In this document: positions 54,517-63,511 of the stretch, piece after piece
How positions within the stretch are numbered: the first letter of the stretch is position 1
Layout: each line of letters starts with the position of its first letter
DNA from: Photobacterium kishitanii
GTDB taxonomy: Bacteria; Pseudomonadota; Gammaproteobacteria; Enterobacterales; Vibrionaceae
Length of the DNA: 64,000 nucleotides
Reading direction: 5' to 3'
NCBI RefSeq assembly: GCF_003026355.1
Contig: NZ_PYON01000010.1
Span: 1-64,000, forward strand
Translations under genes and position numbers: made by a program
Notes under the pieces: model-generated
Told to the model about the DNA's origin: nothing
The model's database searches: none
What the model saw: the letters and a program-made list of their open reading frames with translations, nothing else

Positions 54517-54534
54517 TGTCGTAGATTTACGACA
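54517..54534. other. perfect 18-bp inverted repeat upstream of rpmE
   Basis: TGTCGTA-GATT-TACGACA has perfect 7-bp arms. It lies about 76-93 bp before rpmE and overlaps a weak promoter on the minus strand (TTGTCG, 16 bases, TATTTT). The symmetry suggests a dimeric regulator site or an mRNA hairpin; the binder is unknown. Confidence 0.5.
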
Positions 54535-54706
54535 AATCAGGCGGCGTATAGTAATCAATCATTCCCCATAGATCAACTCAGACATTGTTTTTATCGTTCT
54601 TTTATTCACAACTAAAACAGTAAATAATAGTCGTTAAATTGCAGTACTTATCCAATATCACTCGATCTGTTACTATTTAGTACAAGCTCAATTAAAGCGA
54701 TAACAT

Positions 54707-56908
54707 ATGACCCACCCAATAGCACGCGTTGCTTTACCTGTCCCATTAGACAAAAACTTTGATTATTTAATCAAACCTAACACTACCCCCGTCATTGGTG
54801 GGCGCGTACTGGTACCTTTTGGTCGACAGCGATTGGTGGGGATCGTAATTGCTATTGGTAATGATTCTGATTTCCCAATTCAACAATTAAAACCCATTCA
54901 ACAAGTATTGGATAATCAGCCATTATGGCAACCAGCATTATTTGAACTGCTAAAATGGGCCAGCAGTTATTATCAGTATCCGTTAGGTGATGCTTTAGCC
55001 AATGCGATGCCAGCATTACTGCGTAAAGGTCGAGAAGCTTCCGCAGCGACATTAAAATATTGGCAGCTCACTGATACAGGCCGTGAACAACCGCTCAATG
55101 GTTTAAAGCGCGCGCCTAAACAAGCTCAAATTCTAAATCTATTGCGCAATGGCCCACTTAGTCATGATAGTTTACTTAGCCATGATGTTAGCAGTGCGAC
55201 TTTAAAAGCCGTGATGCAAAAAGGCTGGATCAGCGAACAACAACATCAGCCAAAGCAACTACAGTGGCAACCGCAGTTTGCTATTACCGAACAGAAACCA
55301 CGTTTAAATGAAGAACAAGCATTAGCTATCGCCACCGTTAACAGCAACCCCCATTTTGGTTGTTATCTGTTAGATGGTGTAACGGGCTCAGGTAAAACCG
55401 AAGTTTATCTCAATCTGCTCGAGCCTATTTTAGCTGCGGGTAAACAAGCACTTATTTTAGTACCTGAAATCGGCTTAACGCCGCAAACCATTAACCGTTT
55501 TAAGCGCCGCTTTAATGTTCCTTTAGAAACCGTGCACTCTGGTTTAAATGATAGTGAACGCATGACAGCATGGCTTGCTGGACGTGATAACCAAGCTGGG
55601 ATCATTATCGGTACTCGTTCGGCACTGTTTACTCCCTTTGCTAACCTTGGGATTATTATTGTTGATGAGGAGCATGATGCCTCTTATAAACAACAAGACA
55701 GTCTGCGTTATCACGCTCGAGATCTGGCAGTAATGCGCGCTAACAAAGAAAATATTCCCATTATATTAGGCTCTGCAACACCAGCACTTGAAACCTTACA
55801 TAATGCGCAAACGGGTAAATACCATTATTTAACCCTCTCAAAGCGAGCGGGTAATGCGAGTGCAGCACGTCATGGGGTAATTGATGTCAAAGGCTTGTAT
55901 TTAAACGCAGGTTTATCTGCACCACTGATAGCTGAAATGCGCAAACACCTCAATGCGGGTAATCAGGTAATGCTGTTTCTTAATCGGCGTGGCTTTTCGC
56001 CTGCAATGATGTGTCATGAATGTGGCTGGATCGCTGAGTGTAATCGTTGTGACGCTTATTACACCCTTCACCAACAATCTGGTGAATTGCGCTGCCATCA
56101 CTGTGCTACTCAGCGACCAATTATGCACCAATGCCAACAATGCGGCTCAACCCAACTGCTACCGGTTGGTGTCGGCACCGAGCAACTTGAAGCACAACTG
56201 GCAGAGTTATTTCCTGAATTTAAAACGGTACGTATTGATCGTGATAGCACCCGTCGTAAAGGCTCACTAGAAAACTATTTAGAAGCGATTAAAAACAATG
56301 AGTATCAAATTTTAATCGGCACCCAAATGCTAGCCAAAGGTCATCACTTTCCGAATGTCACTTTAGTAGCACTCATTGATGTTGATAGTGCTTTATTCAG
56401 CAATGACTTTCGCGCTTCAGAACGATTAGCGCAGTTATTTATTCAAGTTGCAGGTCGTGCAGGACGCGCCAGTAAACCCGGTGCGGTATTATTGCAGACC
56501 CATCATCCTGAGCATCAGCTGCTACAATCATTGCTGCACAAAGGCTATGGTGTTTTTTCTCAGGCAGCATTAACTGAACGTCGCCAAGCATTATTACCGC
56601 CATTTACTCACTTAGTGTTACTGCGCGCCGAAGCCAATGACAGTGATTTAGTGTGTCAATTTTTACAACAAATTCGCGCCATTTTTGAAGCAAGTCCAGT
56701 TTACGACCAAGATTGTTGTGTTTTAGGACCTAACCCAGCCCCTCTTGCTCGACGTGCAGGACGGTTTCGATGGCAACTCATTTTACAAATACCCAATCGC
56801 AAGAAACTGCAACAGATGCTTACTATTGCTAAGCCTGCGATCCAACTTTTACCTTTAGCCAAAAAAATTCGCTGGTCAATTGATGTCGAACCGCAAGATT
56901 TAACTTAA
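54707..56908 (+). CDS. priA: primosomal helicase PriA
   Basis: PriA restarts stalled replication forks by recognising fork DNA and loading DnaB. The 733-residue protein has an N-terminal 3'-binding domain and helicase Walker A DGVTGSGKTE (about 225). DEEH in IIVDEEHDASYK, the zinc-binding cysteines of CHECGWIAECNRCD and CHHC...CQQCGS (about 430-485), and the helicase motif VAGRAGRA (about 585) follow. Length matches E. coli (732). It precedes cytR, as in enterics. Confidence 0.97.
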   Translation: MTHPIARVALPVPLDKNFDYLIKPNTTPVIGGRVLVPFGRQRLVGIVIAIGNDSDFPIQQLKPIQQVLDNQPLWQPALFELLKWASSYYQYPLGDALANAMPALLRKGREASAATLKYWQLTDTGREQPLNGLKRAPKQAQILNLLRNGPLSHDSLLSHDVSSATLKAVMQKGWISEQQHQPKQLQWQPQFAITEQKPRLNEEQALAIATVNSNPHFGCYLLDGVTGSGKTEVYLNLLEPILAAGKQALILVPEIGLTPQTINRFKRRFNVPLETVHSGLNDSERMTAWLAGRDNQAGIIIGTRSALFTPFANLGIIIVDEEHDASYKQQDSLRYHARDLAVMRANKENIPIILGSATPALETLHNAQTGKYHYLTLSKRAGNASAARHGVIDVKGLYLNAGLSAPLIAEMRKHLNAGNQVMLFLNRRGFSPAMMCHECGWIAECNRCDAYYTLHQQSGELRCHHCATQRPIMHQCQQCGSTQLLPVGVGTEQLEAQLAELFPEFKTVRIDRDSTRRKGSLENYLEAIKNNEYQILIGTQMLAKGHHFPNVTLVALIDVDSALFSNDFRASERLAQLFIQVAGRAGRASKPGAVLLQTHHPEHQLLQSLLHKGYGVFSQAALTERRQALLPPFTHLVLLRAEANDSDLVCQFLQQIRAIFEASPVYDQDCCVLGPNPAPLARRAGRFRWQLILQIPNRKKLQQMLTIAKPAIQLLPLAKKIRWSIDVEPQDLT

Positions 56909-57109
56909 ACTAGACAATGCGATGCAGTTCACATAGCGAATGTAATTTATGCTATTGGAAGCAAGTTTCAGCTTCTGGATCCATTCTACAATATGAATAT
57001 GAATTGACTGTTTTCAGTCGGTTACGATTAGCTGGTGAGTATATCTGAATATTTTTTGTCACAGATAACCAGCTCTACACTAGAGAGATATAGCAAAGAG
57101 GAAAGCACT

Positions 57110-58114
57110 ATGGCGACAATGAAGGACGTTGCCCAGCTAGCCGGGGTATCAACCGCGACGGTTTCGCGCGCGCTAATGAACCCGGAAAAAGTATCGGCAT
57201 CAACTAGGAAAAAGGTTGAGCAAGCCGTAATGGAAGCTGGATATTCACCAAACTCACTTGCACGTAACCTACGCCGCAATGAATCGAAAACCATCGTGAC
57301 TATTGTGCCGGATATCTGTGATCCTTATTTCACTGAAATTATTCGTGGAATTGAAGAAGCGGCGATGGAAAATGGTTATTTAGTGTTACTGGGTGACAGC
57401 GGCCAACAACAACGTCGAGAAAACTCATTTGCTAATTTAGTGTTTACTAAGCAAGCAGATGGCATGTTGTTATTAGGTAATAACTTACCATTTGACGTCA
57501 GTAAACCTGAACAAAAAAACCTGCCACCATTAGTAATGGCATGTGAATATGCACCAGAACTTGAATTGCCAACGGTCCATATTGATAATCTCACCGCCGC
57601 TTTTGATGCAGTCAATTATCTCACTCAGATGGGCCATAAACGGATCGCTCAAATCACAGGCCCAGATAAAGCAGCCCTATCTCAGTTCCGCCAACAAGGC
57701 TACCAACAGGCATTGCGTCGTGCAGGGATCACTCTAAATCCAGCCTACACCATTAAAGGTGATTTCAGCTTTGCAGCAGGCGCGCGCGCTATTACCGCAT
57801 TACTTGCGTTACCAGAACCACCAACGGCATTATTTTGTCATTCAGATGTAATGGCTATTGGCGCGATGCAACAAGCTAAACGCCTTGGTTTACGAGTACC
57901 CCATGATATTTCTATTGTTGGTTTCGATGATATTCAATTTGCAGAATATTGCGATCCACCGTTAACGACAGTTTCACAGCCGCGTTATGAAATAGGTCGT
58001 CAGGCAATGTTAATGTTACTTGAATTGCTCAAAGGTAAAGATGTTCAGGCAGGTTCACGATTACTGGATGCAAAACTAGTCATTCGTGAAAGTGCAGCGC
58101 CACCAAGTCGCTAA
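57110..58114 (+). CDS. cytR: LacI-family repressor CytR
   Basis: CytR represses nucleoside uptake and catabolism together with CRP, and in V. cholerae also affects competence and biofilm. The 334-residue protein starts MATMKDVAQLAGVSTATVSRAL (LacI helix-turn-helix and hinge, residues 1-60), followed by the periplasmic-binding-like core with IVGFDDIQFAEYCDPPLTTV (about 275). The ATG at 57110 follows GAGGAAAG; 25 upstream codons in frame are ignored. The priA-cytR-ftsN-hslVU order supports the name. Confidence 0.93.
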   Translation: MATMKDVAQLAGVSTATVSRALMNPEKVSASTRKKVEQAVMEAGYSPNSLARNLRRNESKTIVTIVPDICDPYFTEIIRGIEEAAMENGYLVLLGDSGQQQRRENSFANLVFTKQADGMLLLGNNLPFDVSKPEQKNLPPLVMACEYAPELELPTVHIDNLTAAFDAVNYLTQMGHKRIAQITGPDKAALSQFRQQGYQQALRRAGITLNPAYTIKGDFSFAAGARAITALLALPEPPTALFCHSDVMAIGAMQQAKRLGLRVPHDISIVGFDDIQFAEYCDPPLTTVSQPRYEIGRQAMLMLLELLKGKDVQAGSRLLDAKLVIRESAAPPSR

Positions 58115-58282
58115 TTGATCCTCCCCATATTTGACGCGTTACCGTACCGAGATCATAAAACCGATCATCTTTGTCGTAATATGGGGTTAATTATCAGCGA
58201 AACCGCGATAATAACTGGTCAGGATCAATCCAACTTTGTAACATAGAGTACTGTCTATCTTCCCAACTAATTTGTCGATATT

Positions 58283-58882
58283 GTGGCTACTAAAGATTAT
58301 GTGAAACGCGGGCGCTCAGCAAAACCAGCGCCAATAAAGGCAAAAGCCAACCCTAAAGGCAAAAAGGCACCGACAACTGGTTTTTCAACCAAGTGGGCTG
58401 CTTTGGCTGTTATATTAGTGTGTGGGCTGATTGCGGGTTTATTTTTCCTTTCAGGCACTGATGTTCCTGAAACAGCACCAGTCACACCTGCGGCCATTAT
58501 TGCAAAACCGCAACCAGCGAAAACCAATACCAACGCCTTACCGCCAAAACCTGAAGAAAAATGGCGCTATATTCAGGAGTTGGAAAATAAAAAGGTTATT
58601 GTGCCAGTATTAACGCCTAAGCAAGTTATTGCTGAGGATAAGCCAACTAAACCTTATCTACTACAATGTGGTGCTTACCATAGCCAAGCCCAAGCTAATG
58701 AACGCCGAGCAACCATTGCGTTTCAAGGCTTAAACAGTCAAATAAAAGTCTCAACTAACGACAAAGGAACGTGGTTCCGAGTTGTTCTTGGGCCTTATAA
58801 AGATAAACGTCTAGCAATGGATGATCAGAATAAATTACAACAACACGGCATTAGCCCTTGTGCAATTTGGTTCTGGGAATAA
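58283..58882 (+). CDS. ftsN: cell division protein FtsN
   Basis: FtsN activates septal peptidoglycan synthesis. The 199-residue protein has a short basic cytoplasmic part (MATKDYVKRGRSAKPAP), a membrane helix (about 38-58, WAALAVILVCGLIAGLFFL), a periplasmic linker with KWRYIQELENKKV resembling the essential FtsN segment, and a C-terminal SPOR domain (about 123-199). The start is GTG with a weak ribosome-binding site. It is much shorter than E. coli FtsN (319), mainly in the linker. Confidence 0.92.
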   Translation: MATKDYVKRGRSAKPAPIKAKANPKGKKAPTTGFSTKWAALAVILVCGLIAGLFFLSGTDVPETAPVTPAAIIAKPQPAKTNTNALPPKPEEKWRYIQELENKKVIVPVLTPKQVIAEDKPTKPYLLQCGAYHSQAQANERRATIAFQGLNSQIKVSTNDKGTWFRVVLGPYKDKRLAMDDQNKLQQHGISPCAIWFWE

Positions 58883-58906
58883 TCATAACCACGATAGATA
58901 ACAATC

Positions 58907-58933
58907 AAGGATGCCTTAGTGGCATCCTTTTTT
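58907..58933 (+). terminator. ftsN terminator
   Basis: GGATGCC-TTAGT-GGCATCC followed by six T residues separates ftsN from hslV. Confidence 0.92.
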
Positions 58934-58981
58934 ATCAATGCTATTGTTAACCTTCGACACTAAGCAATTGTCACACCGCAC

Positions 58982-59010
58982 CTTGAAAAGCCACATTACT
59001 ATCCCCAGAT
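58982..59010 (+). promoter_or_regulatory. sigma-32 type promoter of hslVU
   Basis: CTTGAAA (58982-58988), a 14-base spacer and CCCCAGAT (59003-59010) match the heat-shock sigma-32 consensus CTTGAAA-N12-14-CCCCATNT with one mismatch. It lies 56 bp upstream of hslV, which is a heat-shock operon in E. coli. Confidence 0.8.
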
Positions 59011-59065
59011 CTATTACCATTAACGATGCCGGCTAACGTCGGAGCTAAATCAAAGAGGATTTAAC

Positions 59066-59593
59066 GTGACAACTATTGTATCTGTTCGTCGTAACGACAA
59101 AGTCGTAATTGCTGGTGATGGTCAAGTGTCACTTGGCAATACCGTAATGAAAGGCAACGCTCGCAAAGTTCGTCGTCTTTATAACGATAAAGTACTCGCT
59201 GGTTTTGCTGGCGGCACCGCTGATGCCTTTACTTTATTTGAGCGTTTTGAACGTAAGTTAGAGATGCACCAAGGCCACTTATTAAAATCTGCGGTTGAAT
59301 TAGCTAAAGATTGGCGTACCGATCGTGCTCTACGTAAGCTAGAAGCATTATTAGTCGTCGCTGATGAAACGGGTTCATTAATCATTACTGGTAATGGTGA
59401 TGTAGTGCAACCAGAGCATGATTTAGTTGCGATTGGTTCTGGCGGTAACTTTGCCCAAGCCGCTGCCATTGCATTATTAGAAAACACTGATCTTAGCGCG
59501 CGTGAAATTGCTGAAAAAGCGCTGAATATTGCTGGTGATATTTGTGTGTTTACCAACCACAATCACACTATTGAAGAACTAGAAACTAAGTAA
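59066..59593 (+). CDS. hslV: ATP-dependent protease peptidase subunit HslV
   Basis: HslV is the proteasome-like peptidase of the HslVU (ClpQY) complex in the cytoplasm. The 175-residue protein begins [20 protein letters not shown]; the threonine exposed after removal of Met is the nucleophile. [14 protein letters not shown] and [11 protein letters not shown] are typical. The start is GTG with AGAGGA upstream. It precedes hslU by 10 bp. Confidence 0.97.
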   Translation: MTTIVSVRRNDKVVIAGDGQVSLGNTVMKGNARKVRRLYNDKVLAGFAGGTADAFTLFERFERKLEMHQGHLLKSAVELAKDWRTDRALRKLEALLVVADETGSLIITGNGDVVQPEHDLVAIGSGGNFAQAAAIALLENTDLSAREIAEKALNIAGDICVFTNHNHTIEELETK

Positions 59594-59603
59594 GGAAGTT
59601 GCA

Positions 59604-60935
59604 ATGTCTGATATGACTCCTCGCGAAATCGTTCATGAGCTTGACCGCCATATCATCGGTCAAGACAAAGCCAAGCGAGCAGTTGCGATTGCACTGCGTA
59701 ACCGCTGGCGTCGTATGCAGCTTCCTGAAGAGCTGCGAGTAGAAGTAACCCCTAAAAATATTCTGATGATTGGTCCTACCGGTGTAGGTAAAACTGAAAT
59801 AGCGCGCCGATTAGCGAAACTGGCTAATGCACCGTTCATTAAAGTTGAAGCCACTAAATTTACTGAAGTCGGTTATGTGGGTAAGGAAGTCGAAACCATT
59901 ATTCGCGATCTTACCGATGTGGCAGTAAAAATGACCCATCAACAAGCCACTGAAAAAGTACGCTTCCATGCTGAAGAATTAGCAGAAGAACGTATTCTTG
60001 ATGTGCTATTACCACCAGCACGTGATGCTTGGGGTAAAAACGAAGAAGCGCCAGCCGAATCAACCACTCGTCAATCTTTCCGTAAGAAATTGCGTGAAGG
60101 CAAACTTGATGATAAAGAAATAGAAATCGATGTTGCAGCGCCACAAATGGGCGTTGAAATCATGGCGCCTCCTGGTATGGAAGAAATGACCAACCAGTTG
60201 CAAGGTATGTTCCAAAATCTTGCTGGCAACACCAGTAAAAAACGCAAAATGAAAATCAAAGATGCGTTAAAAGCAGCAACTGAAGAAGAAGCCGCTAAAC
60301 TGGTTAATCAAGAAGAACTTAAAGAACAAGCTATTTTTGCTGTTGAAAATAACGGCATCGTTTTTATTGATGAAATCGATAAGATTTGTAAGCGTGGCGA
60401 ATCATCAGGTCCTGACGTTTCTCGCGAAGGTGTACAACGTGATCTATTACCATTAGTCGAAGGCAGCACGGTTTCAACTAAACATGGTATGGTTAAAACC
60501 GATCATATTTTATTTATCGCATCAGGTGCATTCCAAGTTGCTAAACCATCAGATTTAATTCCAGAACTACAAGGTCGTTTACCGATTCGAGTTGAACTAG
60601 AAGCGCTGACTAGCCATGACTTTAAACGTATCCTTACTGAACCAAAAGCATCGCTAACACAACAATACGTAGCGCTAATGGCAACTGAGTCTGTTGATAT
60701 CGAATTTACCACTGATGGTGTCGACAGCTTGGCTGAAGCGGCATGGCAGGTAAATGAGCGCACCGAAAACATTGGTGCACGTCGTTTATACACTGTGATG
60801 GAACGCTTAATGGAAGAAATTTCTTATGATGCTAGCGAAAAATCTGGTGAGAAATTCCTGATCGATGATGCTTATGTACAAACACGCCTAGGCGAATTTG
60901 TTGCTGATGAAGATCTTAGTCGCTTCATCCTATAA
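59604..60935 (+). CDS. hslU: ATP-dependent protease ATPase subunit HslU
   Basis: HslU unfolds substrates for HslV. The 443-residue AAA+ protein has Walker [14 protein letters not shown] (about 57-69) and an I-domain (about 110-240). Walker B FIDEIDK (about 254), the sensor region [14 protein letters not shown] and the conserved C terminus DEDLSRFIL, which docks into HslV, follow. Length equals E. coli HslU. It forms an operon with hslV. Confidence 0.98.
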   Translation: MSDMTPREIVHELDRHIIGQDKAKRAVAIALRNRWRRMQLPEELRVEVTPKNILMIGPTGVGKTEIARRLAKLANAPFIKVEATKFTEVGYVGKEVETIIRDLTDVAVKMTHQQATEKVRFHAEELAEERILDVLLPPARDAWGKNEEAPAESTTRQSFRKKLREGKLDDKEIEIDVAAPQMGVEIMAPPGMEEMTNQLQGMFQNLAGNTSKKRKMKIKDALKAATEEEAAKLVNQEELKEQAIFAVENNGIVFIDEIDKICKRGESSGPDVSREGVQRDLLPLVEGSTVSTKHGMVKTDHILFIASGAFQVAKPSDLIPELQGRLPIRVELEALTSHDFKRILTEPKASLTQQYVALMATESVDIEFTTDGVDSLAEAAWQVNERTENIGARRLYTVMERLMEEISYDASEKSGEKFLIDDAYVQTRLGEFVADEDLSRFIL

Positions 60936-60961
60936 TCAAACTAAAGACAGTTATTAACTCT

Positions 60962-60995
60962 AAAAACGGTGCGTTCTATCGCACCGTTTTTTTTT
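60962..60995 (+). terminator. hslU terminator
   Basis: AAAACGGTGCG-TTCTAT-CGCACCGTTTT with further T residues lies about 27 bp past hslU. Confidence 0.92.
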
Positions 60996-61085
60996 GTTCT
61001 TTAACAAACATTGATGGGATAAATTTGCGCATGACCAAATTTACGCCATAATACCTTTTCAATATTCACTTTAAGTATCTAATTT

Positions 61086-61994
61086 ATGAACTCACCCTCT
61101 TCACTGACAATTTGGTTAGATGCCGCAAGACCAAAAACCTTACCCCTCGCCATCGCATCAATTGTATGCGGCAGCGCGGTGGCAGAATGGCACGGCAGTT
61201 TTTCTGCTAGCATTGCAGCGCTCGCTTTATTAACCGCCCTTTTGTTGCAAATACTATCTAACCTTGCCAATGATTATGGCGATGCCGTTAAGGGCACTGA
61301 TAACGATGATCGTTTAGGTCCTCAACGAGCAATACAATCAGGTTTAGTCTCTGCAGCGACAATGCGCAAGGCGATGATTATTAACATCATCCTCACCGCA
61401 ATCAGTGGCTTAACATTAATATTAATCTCATGTAAAAACCCGCATGACATCGTTGGATTTCTCGTACTCGGATTGCTAGCGATTGCCGCTTCCATTGCGT
61501 ATACCGTGGGAAATAAACCCTATGGTTACCGTGGCCTTGGTGATCTATCAGTACTGATCTTTTTCGGATGGCTTGGTGTTGCTGGCACTTATTATTTACA
61601 AGCAGGACAAATTGATTCATTAATTATGCTACCAGCAACTGCGTGCGGTTTATTAGCTGTTGGCGTATTAAATATCAATAACCTGCGTGATATTGATAAT
61701 GATAAGGCCTGCGGTAAACAAACATTAGTGGTACGTATGGGGCCACAATGGGGACGTAAATATCACTTGGTATTACTCACTGCAAGTGTGGTGTGTTTTT
61801 GTTTATTTGCGCTGTTAGAAGTCAAATCCATCTTTGGATGGTTATTTATTCTAAGTTTACCATTACTGATTAATCATGGTCGCCAAGTGTACTATTCTAC
61901 CGATGGTGCAGCTCTCAGACCCATGATGGCAACAATGGTAAAATGTGCTTTAATCACCAACCTTTTGTTTGCAGTTGGTATGATGCTAGCCTAA
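61086..61994 (+). CDS. menA: 1,4-dihydroxy-2-naphthoate polyprenyltransferase
   Basis: MenA attaches the polyprenyl chain to DHNA, giving demethylmenaquinone, in the inner membrane. The 302-residue UbiA-family protein has about nine hydrophobic helices. The prenyl-diphosphate-binding aspartate motifs are NLANDYGDAVKGTDNDD (about 59-75) and NNLRDIDNDKACGK (about 196). AARPKTLP near the N terminus is a family mark. It is followed by rraA, as in E. coli. Confidence 0.95.
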   Translation: MNSPSSLTIWLDAARPKTLPLAIASIVCGSAVAEWHGSFSASIAALALLTALLLQILSNLANDYGDAVKGTDNDDRLGPQRAIQSGLVSAATMRKAMIINIILTAISGLTLILISCKNPHDIVGFLVLGLLAIAASIAYTVGNKPYGYRGLGDLSVLIFFGWLGVAGTYYLQAGQIDSLIMLPATACGLLAVGVLNINNLRDIDNDKACGKQTLVVRMGPQWGRKYHLVLLTASVVCFCLFALLEVKSIFGWLFILSLPLLINHGRQVYYSTDGAALRPMMATMVKCALITNLLFAVGMMLA

Positions 61995-62082
61995 TAGTGA
62001 ATACGAATTGCAATGCGATATCAACTGGTTATAATTTAAGCAAATCACTTTTTGTTTTCAGCTACCAATAAGAAGCCTGCTC

Positions 62083-62568
62083 ATGGAATATAATACGTCT
62101 GAACTTTGTGATATCTATCTCGATCAAGTTGATGTGGTTGAACCTATGTTCAGCTCTTACGGTGGCCGCAGTTCATTTAGCGGTCAAATTACGACTGTGA
62201 AGTGTTTTGAAGATAATGGCGTTATTCATGACGTTTTATCTCAAGCAGGCACTGGGCGAGTATTATTAGTTGATGGCGGTGGTTCATTACGCCGCGCTTT
62301 AATTGATATCGATTTAGCGCAATTGGCAGTTGAAAACCAATGGGAAGGATTAATCATTTATGGCAGCGTGCGCCATGTTGATGAGCTTGATGAACTCGAT
62401 TTAGGCATTCAGGCATTAGCCGCAATTCCTGTTGGTGCAGACCAACAAGTCATTGGTGAAATTGATGTCGCAGTAAACTTTGGTGGGGTAACATTTTTAC
62501 CTGAAGATCATATTTATGCTGATAATACTGGTGTGATTTTATCTCCAGAAGCATTAGATCTTGATTAA
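62083..62568 (+). CDS. rraA: RNase E activity regulator RraA
   Basis: RraA binds RNase E and inhibits mRNA decay. The 161-residue protein ([21 protein letters not shown]...) shows [20 protein letters not shown] (about 26-45), [14 protein letters not shown] (about 66) and [19 protein letters not shown], typical of the family. It has the aldolase-like fold but no enzyme activity in E. coli. It is convergent with zapB. Confidence 0.96.
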   Translation: MEYNTSELCDIYLDQVDVVEPMFSSYGGRSSFSGQITTVKCFEDNGVIHDVLSQAGTGRVLLVDGGGSLRRALIDIDLAQLAVENQWEGLIIYGSVRHVDELDELDLGIQALAAIPVGADQQVIGEIDVAVNFGGVTFLPEDHIYADNTGVILSPEALDLD

Positions 62569-62596
62569 TCTATAGCTATATAACCACTCAATAAAA

Positions 62597-62644
62597 TATC
62601 AGCTCGACATAGCGCCCTATTCAAGATGCTATACCGAGCTGATA
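62597..62644. other. 48-nt bulged hairpin between rraA and zapB
   Basis: TATCAGCTCG and CGAGCTGATA form a perfect 10-bp stem, then a symmetric AC/AC internal loop, then a 5-bp ATAGC/GCTAT stem around a 14-base loop. On the minus strand TTTTATT follows, so it can end zapB transcription. It is longer and more structured than the other terminators here. Confidence 0.65.
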
Positions 62645-62667
62645 ATCATATTAAACTAAAGATGCGC

Positions 62668-62910
62668 TTATTCTACGCTATCCATTTTACCTAGTAGCGT
62701 ACGTACGCGATCTTGCCATACGTTATGCTCACCACGTAGTTTTTCGTTATCTTGAACAAGACTCTCACGACCAGAGCGTAGTTCTTGTGCTTCCATAGCT
62801 AGGCTATCATTTTTTTCTTTTAGTTCATCAATTTCCATTTGTAGCAAAGAAATTGAATCCACAGCCATTTGAACTTTGGCTTCCAATTTTTCCAACATTT
62901 CTAGAGACAT
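62668..62910 (-). CDS. zapB: cell division protein ZapB
   Basis: ZapB is a coiled-coil protein that stabilises the FtsZ ring through ZapA and links it to MatP. The 80-residue product ([20 protein letters not shown]...) is a continuous heptad-repeat helix ending [13 protein letters not shown]. The ATG at 62910 is preceded by AGGTGA and gives the E. coli length; eight upstream codons are ignored. It lies between rraA and glpF, as in E. coli. Confidence 0.95.
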   Translation of the reverse strand: MSLEMLEKLEAKVQMAVDSISLLQMEIDELKEKNDSLAMEAQELRSGRESLVQDNEKLRGEHNVWQDRVRTLLGKMDSVE

Positions 62911-63511
62911 ATTGTTCACCTGATCTATGCCCATATATTTACCTTAACAATTGAAGGTAATCTCTACGAGCAGGGTTATATATATTTACTTACCCGCTAT
63001 TCTAGCGAGGCAATGACCCGCTGACATCTACATTTCCATTGCATTAGCGCAAATGAATAAAAATCATACAAGTCTGATGTGATTTTTGCAAAGTAAGCTG
63101 ATATCAACCTAATTTAGCAGCTAAAAACAGCTAAATTCAACGACCTTAAGCACGATTTATAACGCTTCAATACCTTCAATACTGCGTTCCACATCCAGCC
63201 AGCAATAATGCGATATCTGCGAACTTTCTCAAATTCTATACCACATTACCATGATAATTTAGCGCCGCGATTTTATCTTCCATCGTTGTCACTAAAACCA
63301 ACAGCTCTAGCGCATTATTAATGTCACGATCAATGATCTCACCCTCTCAAAATGACAATAAAAAGCCACCAAACGCTCACTTTAGAAAATAATAAGCGCT
63401 CGAACGCACATTTCTGAGCCATTATTATTTTAAAAAAAAGTAACTCTTGTAAATTATCGAGCATAAAAATAACGAAATACCCTACATCACCCATCAAAAG
63501 GACTGACAATA
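62911..63511. promoter_or_regulatory. zapB-glpF divergent region
   Basis: No gene is recognised in these 601 bp. AATTTAGC/GCTAAATT (63111-63137) is an 8-bp inverted repeat. A GlpR-like half site lies at 63446-63465: on the minus strand TATGCTCGATAA matches 11 of 12 bases of the left half of the GlpR consensus, with a poor right half. AAAAGGA precedes glpF. A bare stretch near 63140-63440 shows nothing clear. Confidence 0.45.

Noticed and set aside
56941-57109. N-terminal extension of cytR from 57035
   Set aside because: The LacI-family start MATMKDVAQLAG at 57110 has a clear ribosome-binding site, and the extra 25 residues have no counterpart in the family.
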